Shown here: positions 1 to 9,768 of the stretch, piece by piece
How positions within the stretch are numbered: position 1 is the stretch's first letter
How the letters are laid out: each line of letters begins with the position of its first letter
Assembly (NCBI GenBank): GCA_016936595.1
Contig: JAFGXO010000020.1
Coordinates: 1 to 35,954, forward strand
DNA: 35,954 bases
DNA from: Bacteroidales bacterium
Lineage (GTDB): Bacteria > Bacteroidota > Bacteroidia > Bacteroidales > JAFGUD01
Direction of reading: 5' to 3'
Position numbers and translations under genes: made by a program
Notes under the pieces: model-generated
Databases searched by the model: none
What the model saw: only the letters and a program-made list of their open reading frames with translations
What the model was told of the DNA's origin: nothing

Positions 1-72
1 ACAATTCTTAAAACCGAACAACCCAAAATCGAATTAGTTAGAATAGAAATTTTAACTCAGGATAAACCGTAA
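1..72 (+). CDS. 3' end of an upstream CDS truncated by the window edge (…TILKTEQPKIELVRIEILTQDKP*)
   Basis: Frame 1 is open from base 1 to TAA at 70-72; product cannot be identified from 23 residues. Confidence 0.5.
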   Translation, partial: TILKTEQPKIELVRIEILTQDKP

Positions 73-388
73 TTTAAAATTATTATTTTATTAGGTAATT
101 AGGTTTTTTGTTGTAAACTATTTTTTTTGTATTGTTGTTCTGAGTGAATAATTTAATAGAATTAAATTTTATTACTTTTTTAATAAGCAAAAAACAACAT
201 GTTTGGTAATAATTTAACAGTTTATAAAATAATAAAACATGTATTAATACAATTGTCTTTTTAACCAAAACTAACTGATTTAAAGCGTTGTATAAATAAC
301 GAGCAAAAATATTTTATTTAAAGAAATTATATTTTTCTTTTAAAAAAATCATATTAAATAAATTGTTTTTTATTTCTTTAAAAAACAC

Positions 389-419
389 TTGACAAAGGGA
401 CTGTTTTTTATTATATTTG
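389..419 (+). promoter_or_regulatory. Bacteroidota-type sigma-ABfr promoter upstream of uppP
   Basis: TTG (389-391), 20-nt spacer, TATATTTG (412-419), matching TTG-N19-21-TAnnTTTG, just upstream of the ATG at 442. Confidence 0.65.
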
Positions 420-441
420 CAGGCTAATTTACAATGAACAA

Positions 442-1251
442 ATGGACTGGATAGAAGCTCTAATTTTAGGAATAATTCAAGGATTAACAGAGTTTTTACC
501 CGTTAGTAGTAGCGGGCACCTTGAACTTGGTAAAGCATTGTTTGGAATACACGCCTCTGAAAGTATGACTTTTACAATTGTTGTTCACGCAGCAACTGTA
601 TTAAGTATTCTCGTAGTTTTTAGAGAAGATATTTTAGGACTTTTAAAATCCTTATTTACTTTTAAAAACAACGAAGACAACAAATATATCTTAAAGCTTT
701 TAGTTTCTGCTATTCCGGTTGTTATTTTGGGGGTTCTTTACGGTGATGAAATAAAGAATTTATTTACGGCAAATGTTTTATTTGTTGGGCTTATGTTAAT
801 TTTAACAGGAGGTTTGTTGTCTTGGGCTCATTTTGCAAAAGACGGCAAAAGAAAAATAACTTTTTTAGATGCAATTATTATTGGTATAGCACAAGCAATT
901 GCCGTTATTCCGGGTATTTCAAGATCCGGAGCAACTATTTCTACTGCTTTAATTTTAGGAAACAGTAAAACTAAAGCTGCTCGTTTTTCATTTTTAATGG
1001 TGATTATTCCAATTCTTGGAGCTGTTTGTAAAGATATTTACGACAATTATATTAGCTCAACTGCCATAACATCAACCGAACAAATTAGTATGCCGGTTTT
1101 AACAATAGGCTTTGTTGCTGCTTTTATTTCCGGATTATTAGCTTGTAGCCTAATGCTTAAAATTGTTAAAAATAGTAAACTTATTTATTTTGCAATTTAT
1201 TGTGTTGTTGTAGGTTTGGCTGCTATTGCTTATGTTTTATTATTCAAATAA
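442..1251 (+). CDS. uppP: Undecaprenyl-diphosphate phosphatase (BacA/UppP family)
   Basis: MDWIEALILGIIQGLTEFLPVSSSGHL and PGISRSGATI signatures; multipass membrane protein, 269 aa. Confidence 0.97.
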   Translation: MDWIEALILGIIQGLTEFLPVSSSGHLELGKALFGIHASESMTFTIVVHAATVLSILVVFREDILGLLKSLFTFKNNEDNKYILKLLVSAIPVVILGVLYGDEIKNLFTANVLFVGLMLILTGGLLSWAHFAKDGKRKITFLDAIIIGIAQAIAVIPGISRSGATISTALILGNSKTKAARFSFLMVIIPILGAVCKDIYDNYISSTAITSTEQISMPVLTIGFVAAFISGLLACSLMLKIVKNSKLIYFAIYCVVVGLAAIAYVLLFK

Positions 1252-1260
1252 AGAAAATTA

Positions 1261-1953
1261 ATGTACGATTTTTTTGAGGGACAAATGTTGTTAATTAACA
1301 AACCTAAAGAATGGACTTCTTTTGATGTGGTTAACAAAGTTCGTAACGTTATAAGACGAAAATACGAAAAAAAATTAAAAGTAGGACACGCCGGAACTCT
1401 TGATCCTTTAGCATCGGGTTTGTTAATTTTATGCACCGGCAAAATGACCAAAAAAATTGCTGATTTTAGTGGCTTAGACAAAGAGTATATTGCTGAAATT
1501 ACTTTTGGGGCAACAACTCCTACTTATGATTTAGAAGCAGAACCCGATACTTTTTTTGACAAAGAGCATATTACCGAAGATTTATTAAATTATACTCTTG
1601 CCAAATTCATAGGAAAACAAAATCAATCTCCGCCAATTTTTTCGGCAAAAAAAATAAACGGACAAAAAGCCTATGAAATTGCTCGTAAAGGCAAAGATTT
1701 TGAAATGAAAAAAGTTGAAGTTGAATTTAAAGAAATTCAGTTATTGGAACACAATTTGCCTAATAATGCTACAATTAGGTTAAAAGTTAGCAAAGGAACT
1801 TACATCAGAAGTTTTGCTTTTGATCTTGGGCAAAAGTTAAATTCAGGTGCTTATTTATCTGATTTAATTAGAACAAAAATTGGTGATTATAATTTAAATG
1901 AAGCCACAGAGCTAAATGATTTTCAAGAAAAAGTTAATAATATTATTATTTAA
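1261..1953 (+). CDS. truB: tRNA pseudouridine(55) synthase TruB
   Basis: INKPKEWTSFDVV, KVGHAGTLDPLASGLL catalytic motif, GTYIRSFAFDLG. Confidence 0.97.
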   Translation: MYDFFEGQMLLINKPKEWTSFDVVNKVRNVIRRKYEKKLKVGHAGTLDPLASGLLILCTGKMTKKIADFSGLDKEYIAEITFGATTPTYDLEAEPDTFFDKEHITEDLLNYTLAKFIGKQNQSPPIFSAKKINGQKAYEIARKGKDFEMKKVEVEFKEIQLLEHNLPNNATIRLKVSKGTYIRSFAFDLGQKLNSGAYLSDLIRTKIGDYNLNEATELNDFQEKVNNIII

Positions 1954-1987
1954 TTACATATTTTTCAATTACTAAAAACTATATAAC

Positions 1988-3031
1988 ATGAAGTTATCAC
2001 AATTTGATTACTTTTTACCTGAAGAACTTATTGCCTTTAAACCTATTAAAGACAGAATGAACGATAAATTAATGGTTTTGAACCGTAAAACTTTAGATAT
2101 TGAACATAAAAAATTTGAAGATATTTTAAACTATTTTGGCGACGGAGACAGAATGGTTTTTAATAATACTAAAATTTTTCCGGCGGTTTTAAAAGGGAAA
2201 AAAGAAAAAACAGAAGCTGATATTGAAGTTTTTTTGTTGAGAGAACTTATTGCCGAAAATAAAATTTGGGACGTTTTAGTTACACCTGCCCGAAAAATTA
2301 GAATAGGGAATAAACTTTACTTTGATAACGATTTGGTTGCCGAAGTAATCGATAATACAACTTCAAGAGGACGTACAGTTAGATTTTTGTACAACGGCGA
2401 TAGTGAAGATTTGAAAAAACTAATCAGAAAAATGGGCAAAGTGCCTCTTCCTCCCTTTATCGACCGAGAAGCTAAAAACGAAGATTTTAATAATTATATG
2501 TCGCCTTTTTCTAAAGAAGAAGGTGCTGTTGCTGCTCCTACTGCCGGTAGTCATTTTGATAAAATTTTGCTTAAAAAACTTGAAATTAAAGGTGTTGATT
2601 TTTCGCAAGTTACTTTACATGCCGGTATTGGAAATTATACACGTATTGAAGTTGAAGATTTAAGTAAACATAAGCCTGATTCTGAAAGAGTTATTATTAC
2701 TCCTGAAACAACCGAAGAAATAAACGGTACTCTTGATAGAGAAAAACGTGTTTGTGCTGTTGGTACTACCGTTGTTAAATCTCTTGAAACTCCTGTTACC
2801 ACTCTCAACAGATTAGATCCGTTTGATGGTTGGACTGTGCAATTTTTGTATCCTCCTTATAATGTTAAAATTGCAAATGCTCTTATCAGTAATTTTCAGT
2901 TACCAATGACACCTATGCTTATGACTGTTGCTGCTTTTGGCGGGTATAGATTTATAAAAAGAGCTTACGAAGAAGCCGTAAATAAAAGTTATAGGTTTGG
3001 CCCGTTTGGCGACGCAATGTTGATAATATAA
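1988..3031 (+). CDS. queA: S-adenosylmethionine:tRNA ribosyltransferase-isomerase QueA
   Basis: FDYFLPEELIAFKP, FNNTKIFPAVLKG, GAVAAPTAGSHFD, FGDAMLII C-terminus. Confidence 0.96.
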   Translation: MKLSQFDYFLPEELIAFKPIKDRMNDKLMVLNRKTLDIEHKKFEDILNYFGDGDRMVFNNTKIFPAVLKGKKEKTEADIEVFLLRELIAENKIWDVLVTPARKIRIGNKLYFDNDLVAEVIDNTTSRGRTVRFLYNGDSEDLKKLIRKMGKVPLPPFIDREAKNEDFNNYMSPFSKEEGAVAAPTAGSHFDKILLKKLEIKGVDFSQVTLHAGIGNYTRIEVEDLSKHKPDSERVIITPETTEEINGTLDREKRVCAVGTTVVKSLETPVTTLNRLDPFDGWTVQFLYPPYNVKIANALISNFQLPMTPMLMTVAAFGGYRFIKRAYEEAVNKSYRFGPFGDAMLII

Positions 3032-3040
3032 AATAATTTT

Positions 3041-3068
3041 AATAGTCGGCTTTTAAAAGCCGACTATT
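3041..3068. terminator. Bidirectional terminator between convergent queA and the 3068-5335 gene
   Basis: Perfect 28-bp palindrome AATAGTCGGCTTTT/AAAAGCCGACTATT in the convergent intergenic gap. Confidence 0.7.
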
Positions 3069-5335
3069 TATAATTTTAGCCCAATAACTAAAACATCGTC
3101 TATTTGTTTATTTTCACCTTTCCAATTTATAAATTCTTCTTCTAATATTTGCTTTTGCTCGTCTAATGTTTTTTTGTAAATAGATATGAATAACTCTTTT
3201 AAATTTCTGCTGTAATATTTTCTATATTCGATGTGTCCAAATTGATCATGAAATCCGTCTGTTAACATAACTATTTCATCTCCTTTGGTTAATTGAATGG
3301 TTTGTTTTGAAAAATCTTTTTCGATAAAATAATTTCCAATTGGTTGTTTATCAGGTATTATGTGAAATAATTTTTCTTGATTGGTTTCAATGTTTTTCTT
3401 TTCGTTGGTGTTAATAAAATTTTCGGGTGTGTTTTTTCTGATAATATACATAGGATTATTTGCTCCTGAAAATTCTAAAATTTTAGTGTCTAAATTTAAT
3501 GAGCAGAAGGTCATATCCATACCATCTTGAAGTTCAGACATATCAGCATTTTGTTTTAGTGCAGTTTTTAGTTGTTTTCTGAATATATCCAAAACAATGT
3601 TTGTTGAATTTATTTCATTTTTTCTAACAATTTCATTTAGTAACGAAATGCCCAGCATACTAACAAAAGCTCCTGGAACTCCATGTCCGGTGCAATCGGC
3701 TACAGCAAAAAGCAAAATGTTGTTAATTTTAGTGGTCCAATAAAAATCGCCCGAAACAATATTTTTGGGTTTGTAAAAAATAAAGTGTTCAGCAAAATTA
3801 TTAACAAACATTTTTTCAGCAGGCAAAAGAGCTTGCTGTATTCTTCGGGCATAAATTATACTGTTTGTTATGTCTTGATTTTGTTTTTCTATTTTATTGT
3901 TTTTTGCGGAAATTTCCAAAAATGCTTTTTCTAAAACCTCCGATTGTGTTTGCAATTCTTCTTTTTGCTGATTTATTTCGTGGTTAATTTCTTGTAAATT
4001 TTCTGTTTGAACTCTTAATTCTTCCTTTTGTTGTTCTATTTTGGCTGTTCGTTGTTCTACTTTTTCTTCTAAATTTTTATTGGCATCGTTTAATTCTTTT
4101 GTGAGATTTTTATTGGCGGCAAACAACCTTGAAAATCTTAGCGATATTGTAAATGATTGTAAAAACACAAATGTAAAAGTTCCAAGTGAAAGTAAGTAAA
4201 TGGATTTTATTAATAATGCGTCTAACAAAATATCGTTTACTGCCGTGCCTATAAAAATAACGAGGGCTAATGCAGAGAAAAATGCTCCCTCTTCTTTTTT
4301 AAAGGCTGCAATTGTAATACCAACAAGTAAATACAGTAATGATATTACCGCCGAGAGTTGAAAATACATCATTATATGTGAAAATATTTTAACTGGTGTA
4401 AAGATGGTAATAACAGAAAAAATGAGCTGAATAATTACTAAACCCGAAATAATTTTTTTATTAAAATGTTTTTTGAATACATTGTAAATGAACAATGTAA
4501 AAGAAAACATTGCAGTAAAATACGATAAAAAGAGAATATTTACAGAAATTTTCCAACTAATCCACGAAAAAACTTTTCCAAATAATATGTCGCCATAAAA
4601 AAATGTTACTATTGCTATGTTTATACTAAATATTGCAAAAAGTAAAGATGCTTTATCTTCTTTTCTGAGTATAAATATACCAAAATGATACAAAGCAACT
4701 ATCAGTAGTACTCCTATTAAAAATACGTTAAAATAATTAACCTTGTTTGAACTTTGAGTAACTGTTTTAACATTTCCAAGCATTATTGAACCTGATGTTC
4801 CTATTTTTTTGTGATGAAAATTAGAGATTTGTAAAATTATTTCCAATTCGTTTGTATCACAAAAAAATATTACATTATCTCTTTCCCAAGAGGGTAAGCT
4901 TGTTTCTTTTGACATACCCGGCACTCCTACTTGTTTAACTAAATTTCCGTTAACAAATAATTTGTATGCGGTTTCAACTCTGCCTATTCGTAAGGAAAGT
5001 ATTTCTTTTTTGTTATCTATTTTTACATTTAATTTGAGTGTGGCAAATCCATCGCTAACTATCTTGAAACTATCAATTTGCATTTTATTCCATAACGAAG
5101 GTATTTTAACGTAATGTGTTGGTTCTATGTTTTGATTTTTAAAATCTTCAGGTGAATAAAATTTGTCCCAATAAAATTCCCATTCGCCTCGTAAATCAAC
5201 ATTGCCCTGTTTGTCAAAATCCCAGTTTGATAAATCTATATAGCCTTTTTCTGCCGGATTTTTTTTCTCAACCGGTGAGCAAGAAAAAAACAAAATGGCA
5301 ACTAAAAAAAATATTATAAAATTTTTTCCTTTCAT
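3068..5335 (-). CDS. 7TM-DISM-type membrane sensor with C-terminal SpoIIE/PP2C-like phosphatase domain
   Basis: Lipobox FFSCSP; extracellular GEWEFYWDKFYSPEDF region; seven or so TM helices; long coiled coil; VADCTGHGVPGAFVSMLG, SGANNPMYIIR, MLTDGFHDQFG, QIDDVLVIGLKL. Confidence 0.9.
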   Translation of the reverse strand: MKGKNFIIFFLVAILFFSCSPVEKKNPAEKGYIDLSNWDFDKQGNVDLRGEWEFYWDKFYSPEDFKNQNIEPTHYVKIPSLWNKMQIDSFKIVSDGFATLKLNVKIDNKKEILSLRIGRVETAYKLFVNGNLVKQVGVPGMSKETSLPSWERDNVIFFCDTNELEIILQISNFHHKKIGTSGSIMLGNVKTVTQSSNKVNYFNVFLIGVLLIVALYHFGIFILRKEDKASLLFAIFSINIAIVTFFYGDILFGKVFSWISWKISVNILFLSYFTAMFSFTLFIYNVFKKHFNKKIISGLVIIQLIFSVITIFTPVKIFSHIMMYFQLSAVISLLYLLVGITIAAFKKEEGAFFSALALVIFIGTAVNDILLDALLIKSIYLLSLGTFTFVFLQSFTISLRFSRLFAANKNLTKELNDANKNLEEKVEQRTAKIEQQKEELRVQTENLQEINHEINQQKEELQTQSEVLEKAFLEISAKNNKIEKQNQDITNSIIYARRIQQALLPAEKMFVNNFAEHFIFYKPKNIVSGDFYWTTKINNILLFAVADCTGHGVPGAFVSMLGISLLNEIVRKNEINSTNIVLDIFRKQLKTALKQNADMSELQDGMDMTFCSLNLDTKILEFSGANNPMYIIRKNTPENFINTNEKKNIETNQEKLFHIIPDKQPIGNYFIEKDFSKQTIQLTKGDEIVMLTDGFHDQFGHIEYRKYYSRNLKELFISIYKKTLDEQKQILEEEFINWKGENKQIDDVLVIGLKL

Positions 5336-5526
5336 AAAGGCTGTTTTATTAACTGTAACTTAATGGTTAAAGAATATAAGATTATTTAACTATCTGTGAT
5401 TTTTTAAGTTAATTATTTTATAATTTTGCAAAAAAAATATCAATCAATCAAATATTTGAACAAATTACGTTCCAACAAATTTATAAAAACTTTTAATCAA
5501 ACCAAACTGTGCATAAAATATAATTA

Positions 5527-5609
5527 GCCTAAAACATGTTTTTGATTGAATAAATGTATTTTAAAAGCATAAATAAGGGAAAACATGTTTTTTATTCGTG
5601 CTTTTAGGC
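5527..5609. repeat. Inverted repeat GCCTAAAA/TTTTAGGC enclosing two AAAACATGTTTT palindromes
   Basis: GCCTAAAA 5527-5534 and TTTTAGGC 5602-5609; AAAACATGTTTT at 5531-5542 and 5580-5591. Confidence 0.6.
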
Positions 5610-5610
5610 G

Positions 5611-7896
5611 TTAATTTATAAATAAAAGCTTTGATACAAAGGTTTCAGTTCCGTCATTGTTGGAGCAAAAAACCAGGTAAATTCCGGTTGCAGCACGTCT
5701 TCCGTCAAAATTATTTCCGTCCCAAGTTGCCTGACCTCCATTTGCCGTTGTTTCGTAAACAATGTTTGCTGCAACATCTGTAATTTTAACATTAACATTG
5801 GCTGCTAAACCTGTTATTGTAATTACTCCAGTGTAATCAGGGCGAACAGGGTTAGGGAAAACGTAAACATTTTCAAAGATGTTACTTGCATCAATAGCGT
5901 TTGAACGATACGAAACAACTCCTTTTGTGGTAACAAAAAATACTTCGCCGGTTTTTGGCTCTACCGAAATAGAGATTATTTTATTTGATGGTAAAGGGCT
6001 ATTTTCTGTGGTAAAATGTAATAATTCAACTGTTCCGGCACTATTCATAAGGTAAACACCTGAGTTTTCGGTGCCAAACCATTTTCTGTTTCCACCATCA
6101 ATTTCTATTGAAAGAATTTTTTCGGATTTTAACAAATAATTTGTGGTCAACGAATCGTTTAAATTTGCTGTAATTTTTACTCGGCTGGCATAAAAATTTG
6201 GATCGTCAAAGTTTTGTGGAGAATAAATTACACCAACCCCTTCATCGGTACCAAACCAAATAGCTCCGTCGTTGTCTTCTTTAAAACACAACACTTCGGC
6301 TCCAATACTTTCGCCGTATTCATCGTGGGGATAAAAAACTCTTTTTATGTCGTCTGAAGTGTTATCAATTGTATTATTGTAGTCTAAGGCTAAAAAACCC
6401 TGTTCTTTAATAATCGCCCATAAAATATTGTTTTGAAGAATTTTTAAATCGCCTGTTTCTTTATTTGATATTAAATTATTTAAAGAATTACTAACCCATA
6501 TTCCGTCGGCTTTTAGAATGTTTAGCGGATTATTGGTGGCTCTGTTTAGTATCCAAAGGTTATTATTAGCGTCAAAATCCAGCCCCGAAATTCTAACGTA
6601 AGGTGAATTTTGAATTATTGTTTCCAGAGGACTGTTCGTGTAATCGTAATGGTTTAATAATTGATCATTTTGATACTCAAATAAACCTGACCCCCACGAA
6701 GAAACAAAAAAATGCCCCGTTAAACTTGGGTCATGTAAAATTGAATAATAATCAATTGCATCATTGTTTTTTATTGTTGTCCATTGTTGATTTGAAAAAA
6801 TATTTATAACACCTTTATTCCATAAATTTGTGCCGGTTCCTGTGAATCCTCCTCGTGTTATTGCTACAAAATTATCGGTTGCATTTACTTCAATTGCTTC
6901 ATTATTATATATTCCGGGGTAATAATAATTTTCAAAATTATTTCCTTGTTGAACATATATACCTTTATAATTGTCAGCAACAATTAATTCATTGTTATCA
7001 TTTATAAATACAAAATTAGGCGAAATTTCTGTAAAACTGCCCAGTTCGTTTATTTTATATTCTAAAGACCCGTAAAAATTAAAAACTAAAATTTCGCTGT
7101 AATTAGGGACATATAATTTGTCTTTGCCAAAAATTCGTGCCGAACTGCTTAAAATAGATGCCATTTGTTTCCAAGTCCCGTCAGATTTTCTTTTAATTAA
7201 CACAACTTTTCCTAAATCATTTTTTGCAATAAAAAACAACTCATTATTTGCAACAAAAATATCTTTAAAGTTACTGTATAGGTTTGTTTCAATTGGTTGC
7301 CAGTTATTATAATCGGCTAAAAAAGTGTTTTTATCGGCAACTAATAACCCAATTGATGTTGCGGCATAAACCGTGTCGCCAAGTTCGGCTACTTTGAACA
7401 CTTGCACAAAAGAAGCGTCTGGTCCTATATAATAAGTGTCAACTACTTCTGCATTTTTTGCGTCAATTTTTACTATTCCAAAGCCACAAGAAAGATAAGC
7501 AAAGTTGCCCGATTTTGTAATAGAATAAATGTTTTTGTCGCCCGAAATATTTTTTCGCTTTATGTCTGAAATATTTCTAACTCCGTCTTCATTTACAATG
7601 TCGATATTGCCGTTTTCGTACCCAATAACAACTGTATTTAAATCTTCAAAAAATTCAGTTGCCGAAATACCAACATCGTATAACCCGTTAGTTTTGGTTA
7701 CTTTAGTAATGCTTCCGTCAGATTCGATATAAATTATGCCGTTTTGTGCGGCTGAAACCACTCGTCCGTCATTCATTTCATAAACTGAAATTATTTTTTC
7801 GAATGAAAAATGATCTCGCCAAGCTCCTACAGCTATTTGAGAATTTCCAACAATTGAAAAAGTTACAAAACATAAAATAAGAGCATACCTTGACAT
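5611..7896 (-). CDS. porZ: PorZ-like beta-propeller protein of the type IX secretion system with C-terminal sorting-like domain
   Basis: N-terminal signal peptide then AVGAWRDHFSFEKIISV…; two-component-regulator-type propeller repeats (NNLWILN, GAIWFGTDEGVGVI, NRKWFGTENSGVYL); YVFPNPVRPDYTGVITI…GIYLVFCSN…FVSKLLFIN C-terminal domain. Confidence 0.8.
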   Translation of the reverse strand: MSRYALILCFVTFSIVGNSQIAVGAWRDHFSFEKIISVYEMNDGRVVSAAQNGIIYIESDGSITKVTKTNGLYDVGISATEFFEDLNTVVIGYENGNIDIVNEDGVRNISDIKRKNISGDKNIYSITKSGNFAYLSCGFGIVKIDAKNAEVVDTYYIGPDASFVQVFKVAELGDTVYAATSIGLLVADKNTFLADYNNWQPIETNLYSNFKDIFVANNELFFIAKNDLGKVVLIKRKSDGTWKQMASILSSSARIFGKDKLYVPNYSEILVFNFYGSLEYKINELGSFTEISPNFVFINDNNELIVADNYKGIYVQQGNNFENYYYPGIYNNEAIEVNATDNFVAITRGGFTGTGTNLWNKGVINIFSNQQWTTIKNNDAIDYYSILHDPSLTGHFFVSSWGSGLFEYQNDQLLNHYDYTNSPLETIIQNSPYVRISGLDFDANNNLWILNRATNNPLNILKADGIWVSNSLNNLISNKETGDLKILQNNILWAIIKEQGFLALDYNNTIDNTSDDIKRVFYPHDEYGESIGAEVLCFKEDNDGAIWFGTDEGVGVIYSPQNFDDPNFYASRVKITANLNDSLTTNYLLKSEKILSIEIDGGNRKWFGTENSGVYLMNSAGTVELLHFTTENSPLPSNKIISISVEPKTGEVFFVTTKGVVSYRSNAIDASNIFENVYVFPNPVRPDYTGVITITGLAANVNVKITDVAANIVYETTANGGQATWDGNNFDGRRAATGIYLVFCSNNDGTETFVSKLLFIN

Positions 7897-8142
7897 ATAA
7901 TCAGATTTAGTTGTTAAAAAAATATTAATTTATTGAAATTAATTAAAGCATTGCAAATATAACTCAAAAAAATGCAAAAAAATTTAATCATTTAAACATT
8001 TTTACTAATTTTACACTCGCATTTAAGAAACTTTATAATAATTAACAAACTAAAAATCAATATTTTGTCAATTTGTTCTCTTGGTCATCTAAATTACAGA
8101 TTATTATCTAAAAATAATATAAAACCCCAAAAAATAAACATT

Positions 8143-8523
8143 ATGAATGTTCCTGAAAATTTAAAATACACCGAAGATCACGAATGGATTTTGGTGGAGG
8201 GAGATACTGCAACTGTTGGTATTACTGATTATGCTCAAAAAGAACTTGGTGATATTGTTTTTATTGAAGTTGAAACTATTGGCGAAGAGTTATCTAAAGG
8301 TGATACTTTTGGCACAATTGAAGCCGTAAAAACTGTTGCTGATTTATTTATGCCTATTAGTGGCGAAGTGTTAGAAAAAAACGAAGGACTCGAAGACGCT
8401 CCTGAAACTGTTAACTCTAAACCTTTTACTGATGGTTGGATTGTTAAAGTTAAAATTACCGATGCTTCTGAAATAGATGCTTTATTATCTGCCGAAGATT
8501 ATAAAAGCAAAATTGAAGCTTAA
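8143..8523 (+). CDS. gcvH: Glycine cleavage system H protein
   Basis: [46 protein letters not shown] lipoyl site; start taken at ATG 8143 rather than the track's 8065. Confidence 0.95.
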   Translation: MNVPENLKYTEDHEWILVEGDTATVGITDYAQKELGDIVFIEVETIGEELSKGDTFGTIEAVKTVADLFMPISGEVLEKNEGLEDAPETVNSKPFTDGWIVKVKITDASEIDALLSAEDYKSKIEA

Positions 8524-8530
8524 ATTTTTT

Positions 8531-8565
8531 AAAGGAGGTGATTATTTACCTCCTTTTTTATTTTT
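8531..8565 (+). terminator. Rho-independent-like terminator after gcvH
   Basis: AAAGGAGGT-gattattt-ACCTCCTTT stem-loop followed by a T-rich tract. Confidence 0.8.
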
Positions 8566-8633
8566 TATAGATTTTTTGTTGTTTTGTGATGTGTGTTTTT
8601 CTTCCCTTTTTTGAATTTCTGAAATTAATTTTA

Positions 8634-9719
8634 TTAAACGTATTTTTCTCCTTTTTCAATCTTAATATCATTTACAATATCTTTTATCTTTTGTTCTTCT
8701 TGTATCATAGATACTAAAAAAATACCATCACTTTCGGCAACTATCGCATTTTTAAGGCCATGAATTACAACAAATTTATCGTCAGAAACATTTATGATAC
8801 TGTTTTCTGTGTTGTAAACTAATACATTAGCACCTTTTATAACATTTGAATTTTTATCTTTTTCTGAATAATCGTATAACGACCCCCAAGTTCCAAGATC
8901 CGACCAGCCAAATTCTGCAGGAATTACGTAAACGTTTTCAGCTTTTTCCATTACTCCAAAATCAATTGATATATTTGGAACTTTGCTGTAAACGTCATCA
9001 ATAAAACTTTTTTCTTTATCTGTGTCATATACATTCAAATTATCGAATAAGATGTTTACATCGGGTAAATATTTGAACATGGAGTTTAAAATTGTTTTTA
9101 CAGACCAAATAAAGATGCCTGAATTCCATAAAAACTCACCACTATCCAAAAATAATTGAGCCATTTTAATGTTCGGCTTTTCAGTAAACATTTTTACTTT
9201 TTCAACTCCTTCTGTGTCAACATCGCAATTATTGCAAATTTGTATGTATCCGTAGCCGGTTTCGGGACGTGTGGGTTTAATGCCAACTGTAACTAAAGCT
9301 AAGCGGTCGGCTGCGAAATTTATGGAGTTCTTTATTACTTCTCTAAATTGTTCAACGTATATAACTAAGTGGTCGGCTGGAGTAACTATCATGTTTGCTC
9401 CCGGATTTTTTTTGCGAATTTTATAGGCTGCATAAGCTATACATGGTGCGGTATTTCGTCGGGCAGGTTCGGTTAAAATATTTTCTGCAGGAATTTCTGG
9501 TAGTTGTTCAATTACGGTTTTTTCGTAAATATCACTGGTTACAACAATAAAATTTTCGGGGGGGCAAATAGTTTGAAATCTGTCGTAGGTTTGCTGAATT
9601 AGAGTTCTGCCGGTTCCTAAAATATCCAAAAATTGTTTGGGTTTTGGAGTTCTGCTCACAGGCCAAAATCTGCTTCCAACACCTCCGGCCATAATTACGC
9701 AATAATTATTTGAATTCAT
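8634..9719 (-). CDS. manC: Mannose-1-phosphate guanylyltransferase (GDP-mannose pyrophosphorylase)
   Basis: CVIMAGGVGSRFWPVSRTPKPKQFLDILG nucleotidyltransferase motif, FTEKPN, GEFLWNSGIFIW; start taken at MNSNNY (9719) rather than 9755. Confidence 0.92.
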   Translation of the reverse strand: MNSNNYCVIMAGGVGSRFWPVSRTPKPKQFLDILGTGRTLIQQTYDRFQTICPPENFIVVTSDIYEKTVIEQLPEIPAENILTEPARRNTAPCIAYAAYKIRKKNPGANMIVTPADHLVIYVEQFREVIKNSINFAADRLALVTVGIKPTRPETGYGYIQICNNCDVDTEGVEKVKMFTEKPNIKMAQLFLDSGEFLWNSGIFIWSVKTILNSMFKYLPDVNILFDNLNVYDTDKEKSFIDDVYSKVPNISIDFGVMEKAENVYVIPAEFGWSDLGTWGSLYDYSEKDKNSNVIKGANVLVYNTENSIINVSDDKFVVIHGLKNAIVAESDGIFLVSMIQEEQKIKDIVNDIKIEKGEKYV

Positions 9720-9768
9720 ATATTGTTGTTTTTTTACGTTTAAATATAATTGCAAAAGTACATATTTT

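Noticed and set aside
83-268. 61-aa minus-strand ORF
   Set aside because: Low-complexity Asn/Lys/Ile/Leu translation of AT-rich intergenic DNA; no domain or start context.
1230-1481. 83-aa minus-strand ORF overlapping truB
   Set aside because: Antisense to a confident conserved gene; no recognisable protein features.
5421-5428. TAATTTTG, a possible + strand -7 promoter element
   Set aside because: No -33 TTG at the right distance and no + gene or clear ncRNA downstream before 5610.
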